Program-made: the position numbers and the translations under genes
Source of the DNA: Dendrocalamus latiflorus
Taxonomy: Eukaryota > Streptophyta > Magnoliopsida > Poales > Poaceae
Direction of reading: 5' to 3'
Assembly (NCBI GenBank): GCA_017311315.1
Contig: CM029647.1
Span: forward strand, 10,638,577-10,702,576
Length of the DNA stretch: 64,000 nt
The notes under the pieces: generated by a model
Database searches by the model: none
What the model was told of the DNA's origin: nothing
What the model saw: the letters and a program-made list of their open reading frames with translations, nothing else
Part shown: piece after piece, positions 26,701 to 35,984 of the stretch
Position numbering within the stretch: the first letter of the stretch is position 1
Layout of the letters: the number at the start of each line of letters is the position of its first letter

Positions 26701-27966
26701 TATCTGAGCAATGTATTTTAGAGAAAAACAAATAAACAAGCTAGAAATATTTGCAGATAAGCAATTCACCCAACAAATAAATACCACAAACCACTCGAAA
26801 GAAAAAAAAAAGTTAGTTTGTCAGAATTTAATCATTATCTCCTAAGTGAATTGTGTGTCACAAATGCTTTATCCACTGTAATAATTAAGTCTGTACAAGT
26901 TTTTAAATATTGAATTGGGCCCCACAACCCAATAGGAAAAACATACACCTGGAATACTCCATACAGTTTTCCTTGAAGAAGCGCAACCTGTTTCCCCCTA
27001 ACATCATTGATTCATTTCTGTTTAGCACAGTTATGAAGTGTAATACATGGTATGAACCAGGAGAGCAAGCGTACCCCCATAGATCTTCCGGATGATAAGA
27101 ACCATCTAATAGATGGGCTTGATTTCTTGCTTTTTCTCTAATTAATGTGCGAATTTTGAGTTTTATTTTTCTGATTAATGAGAGAATTTATAGTGTTTCT
27201 TCATCACCTTTTCCAGTCAATGTGGTGTCCCAAATCTCATCGATTCTTTTGAGATATTAAGATGACAATTGACAAAGCACCTTTAAGTTCCTTCTGTATA
27301 GCGGTAGCACAAGATGCAGGCATGCAGCCTAGGTGCAGGATCAATATGGAAGGGGTCTAAGATTGTCACATGGCAGTTTCATCCATTGAATTGTGAAACT
27401 ACTCTATGTGGAAGAGAAATGGCACGCTTACCGGATTATAGACTACTCCAGCAGCTTGCGCTTGTAATCTCGTCTGCAAGATATAATAAAGATTTGAATC
27501 AGCACAAATGTCCACATACACTCTCCAAGCTCGTAAAGTAAGACGAGCGCCGCGAAGATTTCTCCATGACAAGTCCCAATCAATTCACCTTGCCACAATT
27601 CAGCGATCATCACTTTGTAGGTATAATGTTTTTAGAACCAAAGAGCACGATGCTCCAGTTCGGCTGGAAGCCTGGAAGGCTCGCGACGGCGACCGTACCG
27701 GAAAAATACCGGTACCCGTACCGTGAATGGCGTTTCGTTTCGTTTCGTTCCGGCACCTTCCTCGCGGCGTAGGGCGAGCAACGCGGAGAGGGGGTTGGGT
27801 AATTGGTACTCGGTGGCACGGTACATACCTTGGCGACATCGAGGGGGTTGACGAGGATGGCGGAGACGACGGCAGCGCCGGCCGCCGCGACGGCGCGCTC
27901 GGCGAAGCCCATGGCGCGCTCGGCCGCGGGCGGCGGCGGAGGCTCCGAGGCTTGCTCCGTGGCCAT
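20773..27966 (-). CDS. MTM1: Mitochondrial carrier protein, MTM1 / SLC25A39-40 type, ten exons
   Basis: Exons in transcript order are 27829-27966, 27432-27473, 26575-26703, 26430-26489, 22949-23119, 22343-22442, 22074-22165, 21813-21962, 21550-21608 and 20773-20905. They join in frame to 357 residues. The three carrier repeats each show the family motif: NPLDVAKTRLQ (exons 1-2), SPIELARTRMQ (exon 5) and CPLDVAKTRRQ (exon 8). Exon 3 carries the cysteine-rich insert ending ECFQYRGTMDVFYK that marks the MTM1/SLC25A39-40 branch. Members sit in the inner mitochondrial membrane; yeast and plant MTM1 affect manganese loading of superoxide dismutase, and the mammalian relatives transport glutathione. 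All introns are GT-AG except intron 8, whose donor reads GAG|GCAAGC. Intron 4 holds a 2.5-kb LTR element. The start follows family alignment; an upstream ATG at 28083 adds unmatched residues. Confidence 0.93.
21609..21812 (-). other. GC-AG intron in the carrier gene
   Basis: Exon 8 must end after AAG ACA CGC AGA CAA ATA GAG, because exon 9 resumes exactly with KDPSRVVNMNTRRILLEVW as in relatives. The intron therefore starts with GCAAGC at 21812 (minus strand) and ends with TTTCAG. GC donors are a known minor class of U2 introns; exonic GAG and the CAAG that follows suit their usual strong context. Confidence 0.8.
22539..22626. repeat. 46-bp tandem duplication in intron 5 of the carrier gene
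   Basis: Two adjacent copies of a 46-bp unit start at 22539 and 22585 and share CTGTCRAGGTATTGACAATG followed by AAGYCRTGGTATTCTAAACAG. They differ at only a few positions. Confidence 0.85.
23587..26065 (-). mobile_element. Non-autonomous LTR retrotransposon inside intron 4 of the carrier gene
   Basis: Two 147-bp direct repeats (23587-23733 and 25919-26065) differ at two positions. The 5-bp target duplication GTAAA flanks the whole unit (23582-23586 and 26066-26070). On the minus strand the LTR begins TGTTAGAGT and ends CTTCCATCA. It is followed at once by TGGTATCAGA (25918-25909), the initiator tRNA-Met primer-binding site. A GCGGGGGGA polypurine tract lies just before the other LTR. The 2.2-kb GC-rich interior has long open frames but no recognisable gag, protease, integrase or reverse transcriptase, so the element needed proteins from elsewhere. 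It has the same orientation as the host gene. Two differences in 147 bp point to a recent insertion. Confidence 0.9.
25909..25918 (-). other. Primer-binding site of the LTR element (tRNA-Met type)
   Basis: Read on the minus strand the sequence is TGGTATCAGA, directly abutting the 5' LTR. It matches the 3' end complement of initiator tRNA-Met and fixes the element's orientation as minus. Confidence 0.85.
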
Positions 27967-28909
27967 GGCAAGGAAATGGGAGGTGGTGCGAGGCGAAGGA
28001 AATGGGAGGAAATCGCGTTGCCGTGAGGAAATTCGGGAAGGAAGGAGAGGTGGTGGACGTCGCTCGCCTCGACACGGCTCCACCCCCCGTCCCCGCGTAC
28101 AGCTACCGAGGGAAAGGAAGCGAACCGACTAGCACGCCGTGCCACGGTGCTGACGTGGCATTTTTGGTCTACGGTATGTCTTTTTTTTAAATGAATAGTG
28201 ATTGTTGAGAGAAATAAAAAAATAAAAGCTGTTGAACAGTTAAAAAATATATGGCCATGCATGGTTTGATTTGAGCAATTGAAGGAGAAAGAAACTGGAA
28301 ATGTACATGACTTTGCTTGGCACCTGACTGGACGAATATACTTGCCAGGGATTGCTAAGACAAGAACAAAAAGCACCCACACACAAACTCCGAGCTCTCT
28401 CTCCTCTGAACGCAAGAGACATTATTTGTCCTTACGATCAGATCGAAAATGGTGCTGGCAAATGAGTTAGAACCCACATTTCATGTTGTTAGGTTAGACC
28501 AACAGAAACTTCATAGGCAATGGGCAAGATATATTGGATCACCATTCACCAAACAAAGTAACAAAACATTAAACGAGGAAACAGAACCGCCGATTCATGT
28601 GGTTGTTCCAGATACTAGACAGCCTATAAACGAATGATCAACAACCGAGGATAGTTTGCTTCTTATTGAATCGGCACGATGGCCACTCGGGTGCATTTCA
28701 TTCATCCTTGTCTGCTCACGTTGTGTCAATTACATAAACATTACAGGTCAACAGATCGGAATTGCTTTGTCAGAAGTCTTAATCTGGAATGAGCTTAAAA
28801 CGATGGATCTAACACTGCATCAACTAGCATGCCCGATCTAGCACATGTGCTGAAAAAAAGTTTTGATACCATGGAAAACATTCTTGACTAATATTCAGGG
28901 CTTCGGCTT
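27967..28909. other. Carrier gene 5' flank and intergenic DNA
   Basis: The GC-rich part to about 28.1 kb is the likely 5' UTR and promoter of the carrier gene. The remainder is AT-rich and, near 28909, is the 3' region of the twin-CX9C gene. No other gene is recognised. Confidence 0.45.
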
Positions 28910-31187
28910 CTATTTGCTCTTTGGAGCTTCAGTGGTGCCAATGGAGCTTGGTTCAGCCAGCGAAAATTTCTTCACTCTGCATTTTAACAAAAACAAGAGG
29001 ATTTAGAGAATTTCGACAGCACTTCTTATGAGTAACAGTAAGAGCAATCCACTTTGCAAAAACAAAAGGAGTCCAAAAAAAACATGACACAATAAGAATC
29101 AAACTTTTATTGAATTGTAGTAGCAGCTGAGGGAATAACAACAAAAAGCTATAATCTAGTAGGGGTGCAAATGGAGCGGATAATTTACATCCGACCGACC
29201 GACCGAAAGCATATGGAACGGATACGGAAGGGGTAGATGGGTATCCGGCACTATCCGTGTCCGACTCCGACTCCGAGGAAAAAAATATAGAATAGGATAC
29301 GGGATAAGTGATATCCGTCCGTATATATCCGTATGTCAAATGATATGAGAAAGTATGTTATGACTTCACATAGGAACAAAATAATATATAGACAGATTGG
29401 CATATCTAAACAAGCAGGAGTACTGAGTGTTCTTTCTTTAACATCTCAGTATTAGCCTCTCCATGTTCACTCTGATCGTACCATACTGTCCAATGTCCTG
29501 TGCAAAGAAGCGGATAATTTCTGTCCAAAAGATTATGGAATAGATACGGAATGGAGAAATAGATATCCGACATTATCCGTGTCCAACTCCGAGGAAAAAA
29601 ATGTGGAATAGGATACAGCCCCCCCCCCCCCAAAAAAAAATCAATTGCAGCTTCTTTACGAAACAAACTGACCTTGACAAATATCACATCAGCTATTGCG
29701 TATTTTTTCCAGCTACATTATGCCAGCTTTCTCATGATCAGCAGACATGAAGAAGCATCACAACAATACACAATACAGCACCACTCAACTAGACCTAGCA
29801 AATATCCCGCAATCATCAAAGGAGATAAACTCTCATAAGACTTCAAAATTGCTATTACAAAGGGAAATACCTCAAGTACTAACAACTTTGTGCTAACTAA
29901 ACACAAACAAGTGATTTCAGCCTTTGTAGCTTCTCACACTTCATGAACCCTTGGTTTACATACAACCAGCTACGATGATCTCCACCATCCAACCAAAGTA
30001 TGTATGCATTTAATATACATGATTGCTTTGTTTGGACAAGGGATTGTGATCATCTATGGCTTTTTGGTGCTCATTTTGCTTGGAATAGCATGGGGGACAT
30101 CATGTGAGACTTCTATCAATTTTTTTTTACTTGTAATGTGTACAGAGATGTTCATACTCCTTAAATGTTTGGGAACCATGAAGTTCTACATCAAGAAAAC
30201 TTCGTAGAAGGCTAACTGCTTGCTCAATATAATCTCAGCTCATATATACAGTAGGCAAAAAACAACATTGCACACAGGTGGAGAAACGCAAACAACTTTA
30301 TAGAATGAATCTAAACTTTTCGAACACTGAGCTAAGATGCCAGAGGTGAAGTCAGCTTGGTACTAAAAAAGATAGTGAAATATGCCTCGCAGTTCTGGCC
30401 CTTGAATCGGTGATTTGACATTTTTTAGGTGAATTGGTGATTGACCTTTAGCTACAACAATTCCTTCTGATAGTCAATGAACCAATTCCTGTAACGTTGT
30501 CACTAACATGATCATTAAAATATTCATATCCTCCTCTCGACTCCTTTCACTCATGAACATGCTCCGTCTTCAGCATTGCCTATTTTCTTGTCCAGACTCC
30601 AGACTAACAGCTGTTACAAACTTACAATATCATGCTAAAAAGGTATGCAAAAGAGAATGCAAAGTTGCAGGCATACAAGGGATTGCCAGTCTCTCACAGT
30701 TATTAATCACAGAATCAGGTATAAGGATGAAAGTAGTCCTTTAAAAAAATTAAACGACGGCCCTCAAGATGAAAATAATTCAATGGTGGATGACAATGTT
30801 TCCTTTAAGAGGGGATGAGTAAAGTGCTTTGATACAGGATCATAAATCATAATTGTATCAACAAGAACTAGCCAAAAAATCCACGCAGCGTCAGTACACA
30901 GTCCACCGAAAGGAAGGTGCTCGAGAGTAATTACCAAGGTTTCTTGTTGCCTGGTTCGCATTGGAAAAGAGTGCGCGGAAATGGAATACCAGTATTCGCT
31001 AAGGATCGGGAGAAGAGAAGAGAACAGAAGCAGTCGCTCACCTTCCGGGCGACGCACTCGCGGAGGGCGTCGAGGAGGGGGAAACACCGGTCGCGGTAGT
31101 AGGGGTTCTTGGCGGCGCATTTCAGCAGCTTCAGCGCCTCCTGCGCGCACTCGGGCGCTTCGTCGTCTTCTCCTTCTCCGTCTCCAT
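28910..31187 (-). pseudogene. Twin-CX9C (CHCH-domain) mitochondrial-type protein, reading frame broken
   Basis: Exon 1 (31042-31187) encodes ECAQEALKLLKCAAKNPYYR then DRCFPLLDALRECVARK: two CX9C motifs, the signature of small oxidised CHCH proteins of the mitochondrial intermembrane space. Exon 2 (28910-28976) encodes VKKFSLAEPSSIGTTEAPKSK and a stop. The only nearby ATG (31187, start METEKEK) is in frame with exon 2 but not with the CX9C part. From that ATG the frame meets a stop after 17 codons; the CX9C frame has no upstream ATG. In relatives these three parts form one frame. The simplest reading is a 1-base loss after the ATG plus a 2-base loss at the start of exon 2. Alternatives are an unseen 5' exon with altered splicing, non-ATG initiation or sequence error. 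Confidence 0.65.
28977..31041. other. Long intron of the twin-CX9C gene, with decayed repeats
   Basis: The intron has a GTGAGC donor and a TGCAG acceptor on the minus strand. It holds two related segments (about 29.16-29.34 and 29.51-29.62 kb) with ATCCG- and TATCCGTGTCC-type words and a TAGGGGTGCAAATGG start, like a degraded hAT-type MITE. A run of C followed by A lies near 29.62 kb. No gene is seen. Confidence 0.4.
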
Positions 31188-31434
31188 GCTGATCCAATCC
31201 AACCCAACCAACCAACCAACCGCAGGCTGGGAGCAAGCAACACGAGAGGAGCACACGCGCGCGCGAGGGAGAGTGGAGGTGGTCTGGTGAGGGCTACCTA
31301 GCGAGCGCCGGCGCCGCTTCGTACTTTAGGGGTGGCGAGCAAACAGCGGCGGGGTGTGGCGGCGGCTTGGGAGAGAGGAAAGAAAAGCAGCGGCGGCCGG
31401 CGGCCGTCGATGGAATAGAATCTCAATTTAGAAA
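31188..31434. other. 5' flank of the twin-CX9C gene
   Basis: This GC-rich sequence lies between the exon-1 ATG and the Pack-MULE. It has no in-frame ATG for the CX9C frame and no clear TATA box. Confidence 0.4.
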
Positions 31435-32295
31435 GGGAAAATTGCTCTAATGTCACAAACTTATATGTCATCCTTTCTTTTGCCACATACTTCAATAGCT
31501 TTGTTATTATGCCACAAACTTAGTGTTTATGGCTTTCTTTTGCCATTTCCTCCACTTAAATGACCGTTTTGCCCATCTTCTTGCTCCTTCCTCCCTCTTC
31601 CTTCTCCAAGTCCGGCGAGTGTCCTCAGCAGCGGCGGCGGCGGACTCGATGTCGGAGCTACGTACGCGGGCGGGGCGGCGGCGGGAGTCGGAGCAGACGA
31701 GGGCGACGTGTACGAGGCACTGCAGGGCGTACCCGACGCTCCGCTGTGGACGCCGCGAGCACGGCGGCGACGAAGGCCACGTTCCAGGCGATGTCGAGCG
31801 CGACAACGGGGCGGGAGTGGGCCCAGTCGGCGCGCCTCCTTTCGAGCTGCAGCGCCGCCGTCTCGCGCACCAGCATCGACGGCCCGCGCCGCCCCGCCGC
31901 GCGCCCGAGGAGCGCCGCGAGGCGGCTCGGCCTCGCCGCCACCGCGTTGGGTGGATGTGGAGGCGCAGTCTGGTTCCTAGACCCCGCGCCGGCGTGAGCA
32001 ACCGGCGACCGCCTGCATTTTGGGAGGTGGGAGACTTGGAAGACGGTGACGAGGCGGCCGCCCGCGTACGTAGCTCCGACATCGAGTCCGCCGCCGCCGC
32101 TGCCGAGGACACTCGCCGGACTTGGAGAAGGAAGATGGAGGAAGGAGCAAGAAGATGGGCAAAACGGTCATTTAAGTGGAAGAAATGGCAAAAGAAAGCC
32201 ATAAACACTAAGTTTGTGGCATAATAACAAAGCTATTGAAGTATGTGGCAAAAGGAAGGATGACATATAAGTTTGTGGCATTAGAGCAATTTTCC
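31435..32295. mobile_element. Pack-MULE (Mutator-like) with 240-bp inverted repeats
   Basis: Terminal inverted repeats cover about 31435-31674 and 32056-32295 and are near-identical, starting GGGAAAATTGCTCTAATG on the left and GGAAAATTGCTCTAATG, inverted, on the right. A 10-bp target duplication AATTTAGAAA flanks both sides (31425-31434 and 32296-32305). Long inverted repeats with a 9-10-bp duplication identify a Mutator-like element. No transposase is present. The interior carries a fragment of a cellular gene, which makes it a Pack-MULE. It lies about 250 bp upstream of the twin-CX9C gene's ATG. Symmetrical long open frames on the two strands come from the inverted repeats. Confidence 0.9.
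31686..31890 (-). pseudogene. Captured fragment of a membrane RING E3 ubiquitin-ligase gene (At1g12760-like)
   Basis: On the minus strand one frame reads GPSMLVRETAALQLERRRAD then WAHSRPVVALDIAWNVAFVA and AVLAASTAER. A second frame then continues VGYALQCLVHVALVCS. These two blocks are consecutive in the transmembrane N-terminal half of At1g12760/At1g63170-type RING-H2 E3 ligases. The join near 31737 lacks a few residues and shifts the frame, and the RING finger is absent. The fragment is therefore a gene piece carried by the Pack-MULE, not a working ligase. Family recognition is from memory of these conserved blocks. Confidence 0.75.
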
Positions 32296-32331
32296 AATTT
32301 AGAAATCACTCGAGTTTTCCTTTCTCCTTTC

Positions 32332-32949
32332 GAGTTTTTTGCTATTATGGTACCCTCTAAGTTGGGTTTCGACGAAACGGTATCTACGTCGTGGGCTTCT
32401 CTAAAATAATACTCTTGTACTTAAGACTTCTCTTAAATAGTATTCTCAGGGATTTTAACTCAAATAATTTGATTTTCGAATTTGTACTCCCCAGTTTGAA
32501 TCGGTAAGCGCGCTGATCTCTTGTGTGCTGTTGTTCCTTTGGGCAATCGTACGCGAAATCTGGGGCCGTGACTAGTGAGGCATGCGATGTAATGTGAAGA
32601 AATTGCAAGTTCCGCTGATTCAATTCACAATGTTATGCAAACGTGTGATTTAGGATTGTTTGTGGAGTTCAGGGTGTACCGTGGTTGGCTACGAATTAGG
32701 TTTTGGCTTCGTATTGAGCCCCAGGACATGAGCGAGTATATTTTCAAGCAGCTTGTATAACCTTGGGAAGCTGCTTGGTTGTGACTAGGGGAGTACAAAT
32801 TCGAAAATTAAATTATTTGAGTTAAAATCCCTGAGAATATTATTTGAGAGAAGTCTTAAGTACAAGAGTACTATTTTAGAGAAGCCCACGACGTAGATAC
32901 CGTTTCGTCGAAGCTCAACTAAGAGGGTACCATAATAGCAAAAAAACTC
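32332..32949. mobile_element. MULE-type element with long inverted repeats, 618 bp
   Basis: The left arm, starting GAGTTTTTTGCTATTATGG (about 32332-32494), is repeated in inverse at about 32788-32949, ending CCATAATAGCAAAAAAACTC. The arms are about 95% alike with small indels. CTCCTTTC occurs directly outside both ends (32324-32331 and 32950-32957), an 8-bp duplication that may be a worn 9-bp MULE duplication. The interior has no recognisable gene. It lies only 26 bp beyond the Pack-MULE's right target duplication. Confidence 0.7.
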
Positions 32950-32957
32950 CTCCTTTC

Positions 32958-34092
32958 TAATTGGGACTGCTCTCCCATACAAAGCCTTTAGAGCCCGCCC
33001 TGGTAAGAGCCCGGGTTTAGGGCCGGTCTTGGACTAATAAATCAGGCTAATTTCTAAGCGGGCCGGTGCTCGGCCACTTCACTTGTCAGTGCAAAGTTGC
33101 CTACTCATTCACGTGGTGCCGTTGCTGCCATGAATTTTTTTTTTAAGTAGGGCATGTTCTCTTTTAGTTTATGGAATAGTTTGTAGATTTTGGCTAAAAT
33201 TTTTAAATTTTGGGATGTTGACGACATAGATTACGGAAAAAGAGATATTGCTTACAATTTTGGTTGGTATAGATTTTAGGTTTTTGACGTGTACTACAAT
33301 TAACTTGTAGATCTTGTCTTGAGAAAATACTCCGGTTGAAAGTTAGCTACTGCAGCAAAAGCCAAAAGCCATTTTTAGAAGTCGCAAAAACATGTCCATA
33401 ATCTATTTTTTAATTCCAAATTATAGTAATATACTAGTGTGTTTTTTATTTTACAGAAATAGTCATATGTCGCTCCACATTGGGCGACACGTGACCAAGT
33501 CACCCAATGGTTGGGCGACTAGCTCATGTCCCCCAACCTTGGGATGACTAGTGCCTAGTAGCTCAATTTGGTTGAGCGACTAGCCCTAGTCGCTCAACGG
33601 TTGGCGATTTAAAATAATAATATTTGATTTTATTAATCTGATGAAAATAATTATGGGAGAGTAAATGGTAATTTTTGTAGGTAATACATTTAACAATTCT
33701 TGTTTGTAGGTTGTTATTTTTTTAAATAAAAGAGCAGATAATGTCGGTTGATCCGTTTGTGATTTTCGTAGATTCTGAATGGTACGAAATCAGTGAGACC
33801 CGCAATAACATTTTGTGACCGTCGTGTGTTGTTGTAGTGCAATAAATTTGTGAAGAATTTATTGAGGACGATTGAGTTAACAATGATTCGTAAGTTGAAA
33901 AGTAAGTGATATTGCGATACAACAGGAAATTCATACACGGAGGAGAACTTTGGATAAATGGCGTAACGATAACAACATGACAGTTGATCCAATAAGGGGT
34001 TACATGGCACGTAGGATAACAAACCAAGAACGGTACACACAAACCTTTAGAGAATTAGAAATACATGGGACATATGGACGAAGAGGGCCAAA
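32958..34092. other. Unassigned repeat-like DNA
   Basis: Between 33.47 and 33.61 kb the words GGTTGGGCGACTAG and TTGAGCGACTAG recur in both orientations. The rest is AT-rich with frames on both strands that I do not recognise. It probably belongs to the degraded transposon at 34.1-35.7 kb. Confidence 0.35.
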
Positions 34093-35696
34093 CTACCACA
34101 TAGAACGTAGCCATTTGCTCGTCCTCTCGAGGTTGGTGTTATAGTCCTCGTTGGCCACCCTGGTCTTGGCCGCCAGTTCGCGCTTTCTCTCGTGCTCCTC
34201 CTTAAGAGCCTCGTGCTCCCTACGCTTGCATGCCTCTAGATGAGTTTGCGTCTCCCACCGGATACGCTCGCTTTGATCTTCGCTGCAATGCCGCTCCTCC
34301 ATCCTCTCGCGTGCCATCTGGGCATCCCACTCCTCGTAGTCCGGAGTCCACTGGTTATGTGGGTGGATCTCCCGGTCGATCCATTTGTAGTACACGCATA
34401 GCGGATCCAGAGACTACGGGAAGAGGAGAGAGCCTATTAGTGTATGCCATAGAAGAAAATTGATAGGGGAATGTAATGTAACATGTCCTTACCAGCTGCC
34501 GGTAGTGAGCCGTGTCCCAATGCCAGTTGGGATAGTCCTAGGTATAGTTACCGCAACCCCTAGTAACGTATGCCCAAACTCAAGCGCTCCTTGGACTTGA
34601 AGAAGTTGTATGTGTCCCTGCACCAGTAGAGGGGGCATCTCCCCCACGAGTGGGTCTTGCGGCAAATGCTCGGTGGGAACGTTGAGGTATGGGTTGGGGT
34701 TGGAGGTACAAGGGGCTTCGCTTCGGGGAGGTGCCTCCCTCCTAGCATGCTCCGCTTATTCGTCCCGGGTTATAGCAGCCCTTGTGAGTCGAGTGATCTC
34801 CTCCCATTGCTTCTCTATACTAGCAATGCAGTATTACAGTCATGGTATGGGAAAAGAAGTTGTGGAAGGGTTAGTACTTACAGGCTAAGCTGACATGATG
34901 TATGCTTTACAAGTCCAATTTGGTTTGTGCAAATTCGTGTCCGCAAGGCAGCGGCACGCTAGACAATTCGTGGACCAGTGTAGTATCATGTCGCTGCACA
35001 AAGTTGCCCTGTTTGGTCTTATCACTGCGCAATACTGTCTTGTTTGGTCTTGTCACTGCGCAAGAGTGTCTCATTTGGTCTTGTTACTGTGTAAGGCTGT
35101 CTCGCTTTGTCTTATCATTGCACAAGGCAATCGTTTGGTTGGAGACTATGCAAAAGCTTCAACTATCTATTGTAAATTGTAATGACCATTATGTGTCTTC
35201 CATTAGGGAAGTGGTTGTTTGGCGGCAAAGGAGTGCAGACTTCAGGCTACAAAAAGCACTTCCCCTGCATCATTAATGACGAAGGATTGACACTACAAAT
35301 GAGGTTAAAATTTACAAATAAATTTACAACATGATAGTATTTTTAATCTAAAGACCACTGCACACATAATAAGAAGTAGTGATGTACTTCACGCTGGTGT
35401 TCCTACTTGTTGGTAGGCGTCTTGCATCTTCTTGCAGTGTGGCCTTCGTGGCCAAAGCGGCTGCAATGTCTACCCGCCGCTCCAGCTTCCCCTTTGTACA
35501 TATCGTTCTGAATGCGATGACTCTGTCGATGGCCCTTCCCATCCTTCAAAAAGTCAAGATCCGGAGTCCAAGCCCTTTGTGCAATATCCGACGTGGCAAA
35601 GTTACCCACAACCCTAAAGTCTCTTAGCTCGCCGCACCATACTTGCAGCACTCTCTTCTTCATGAAATACTCCGATTTGAAGTTCGATGGGTCCAT
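34093..35696 (-). pseudogene. Degraded transposon protein with CCHC zinc knuckle
   Basis: Three minus-strand pieces lie in protein order. 35696-35403 begins MDPSNFKSEYFMKKRVL and ends with a CCHC-like knuckle CSRFGHEGHTARRCK, in which the second cysteine is replaced by phenylalanine. About 34748-34560 has cysteine/tryptophan-rich sequence. 34395-34093 begins with YYKWIDREIHPHNQW, like the end of a GRF-type zinc finger, followed by a charged coiled-coil-like helix. The combination resembles unclassified transposon proteins common in rice. The pieces are separated by non-coding DNA and a minisatellite, so the gene is not intact. The superfamily is uncertain. Confidence 0.5.
35011..35133. repeat. 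31-bp minisatellite, about four copies
   Basis: The unit GTTTGGTCTTATCACTGCGC plus about 11 more bases repeats at a 31-bp period from 35011, each copy slightly diverged. It sits between the pieces of the degraded transposon protein. Confidence 0.8.
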
Positions 35697-35984
35697 ATTG
35701 ATAGTCCTGCATGTGGTGAGGACACGAGAGTATGGCTTATGAAGGAGTTTTGGCTATTGCATGTGCAACTAAGTTCGTTCACATGATCTCCAAGGCGCAC
35801 CTCATGGATAATAAGCGAGTGAACAGTCCCAAATCCACCTCTATCCCAAAGAAGCACGTCGAAACTATGCTTCATATTGCCTATCATGAAGACCGTGTGC
35901 GACTGACCCTTCTCAAACTTGGCCTGCATCTATAATCTTCGAGTAGTATAATGTATGTGGATTAGTTGCATGAAGTCCTTGATA
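35697..35984. other. Unassigned DNA beside the degraded transposon protein
   Basis: Short frames occur on both strands, possibly further parts of the same transposon ORF. Nothing is recognised with confidence. Confidence 0.3.

Noticed and set aside
27610..28083. Longer carrier protein starting at the ATG at 28083
   Set aside because: The extra residues do not match the family and the ATG at 27966 gives the conserved N terminus directly; the upstream ATG was not used for the gene model.
31507..32224. Two 233-codon open frames on opposite strands with the same start and end residues
   Set aside because: They are mirror images produced by the 240-bp inverted repeats of the Pack-MULE, not a pair of genes.
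35011..35133. CRISPR-like array (31-bp repeats)
   Set aside because: The copies are contiguous without spacers and lie in plant transposon DNA; it is a minisatellite.
35291..35304. CACTACAAATGAGG as the left end of a CACTA element ending at 37279
   Set aside because: The flanking triplets (TGA left, TAA right) do not match and the left side lacks the ACAGACGGTT repeats expected near the terminus.
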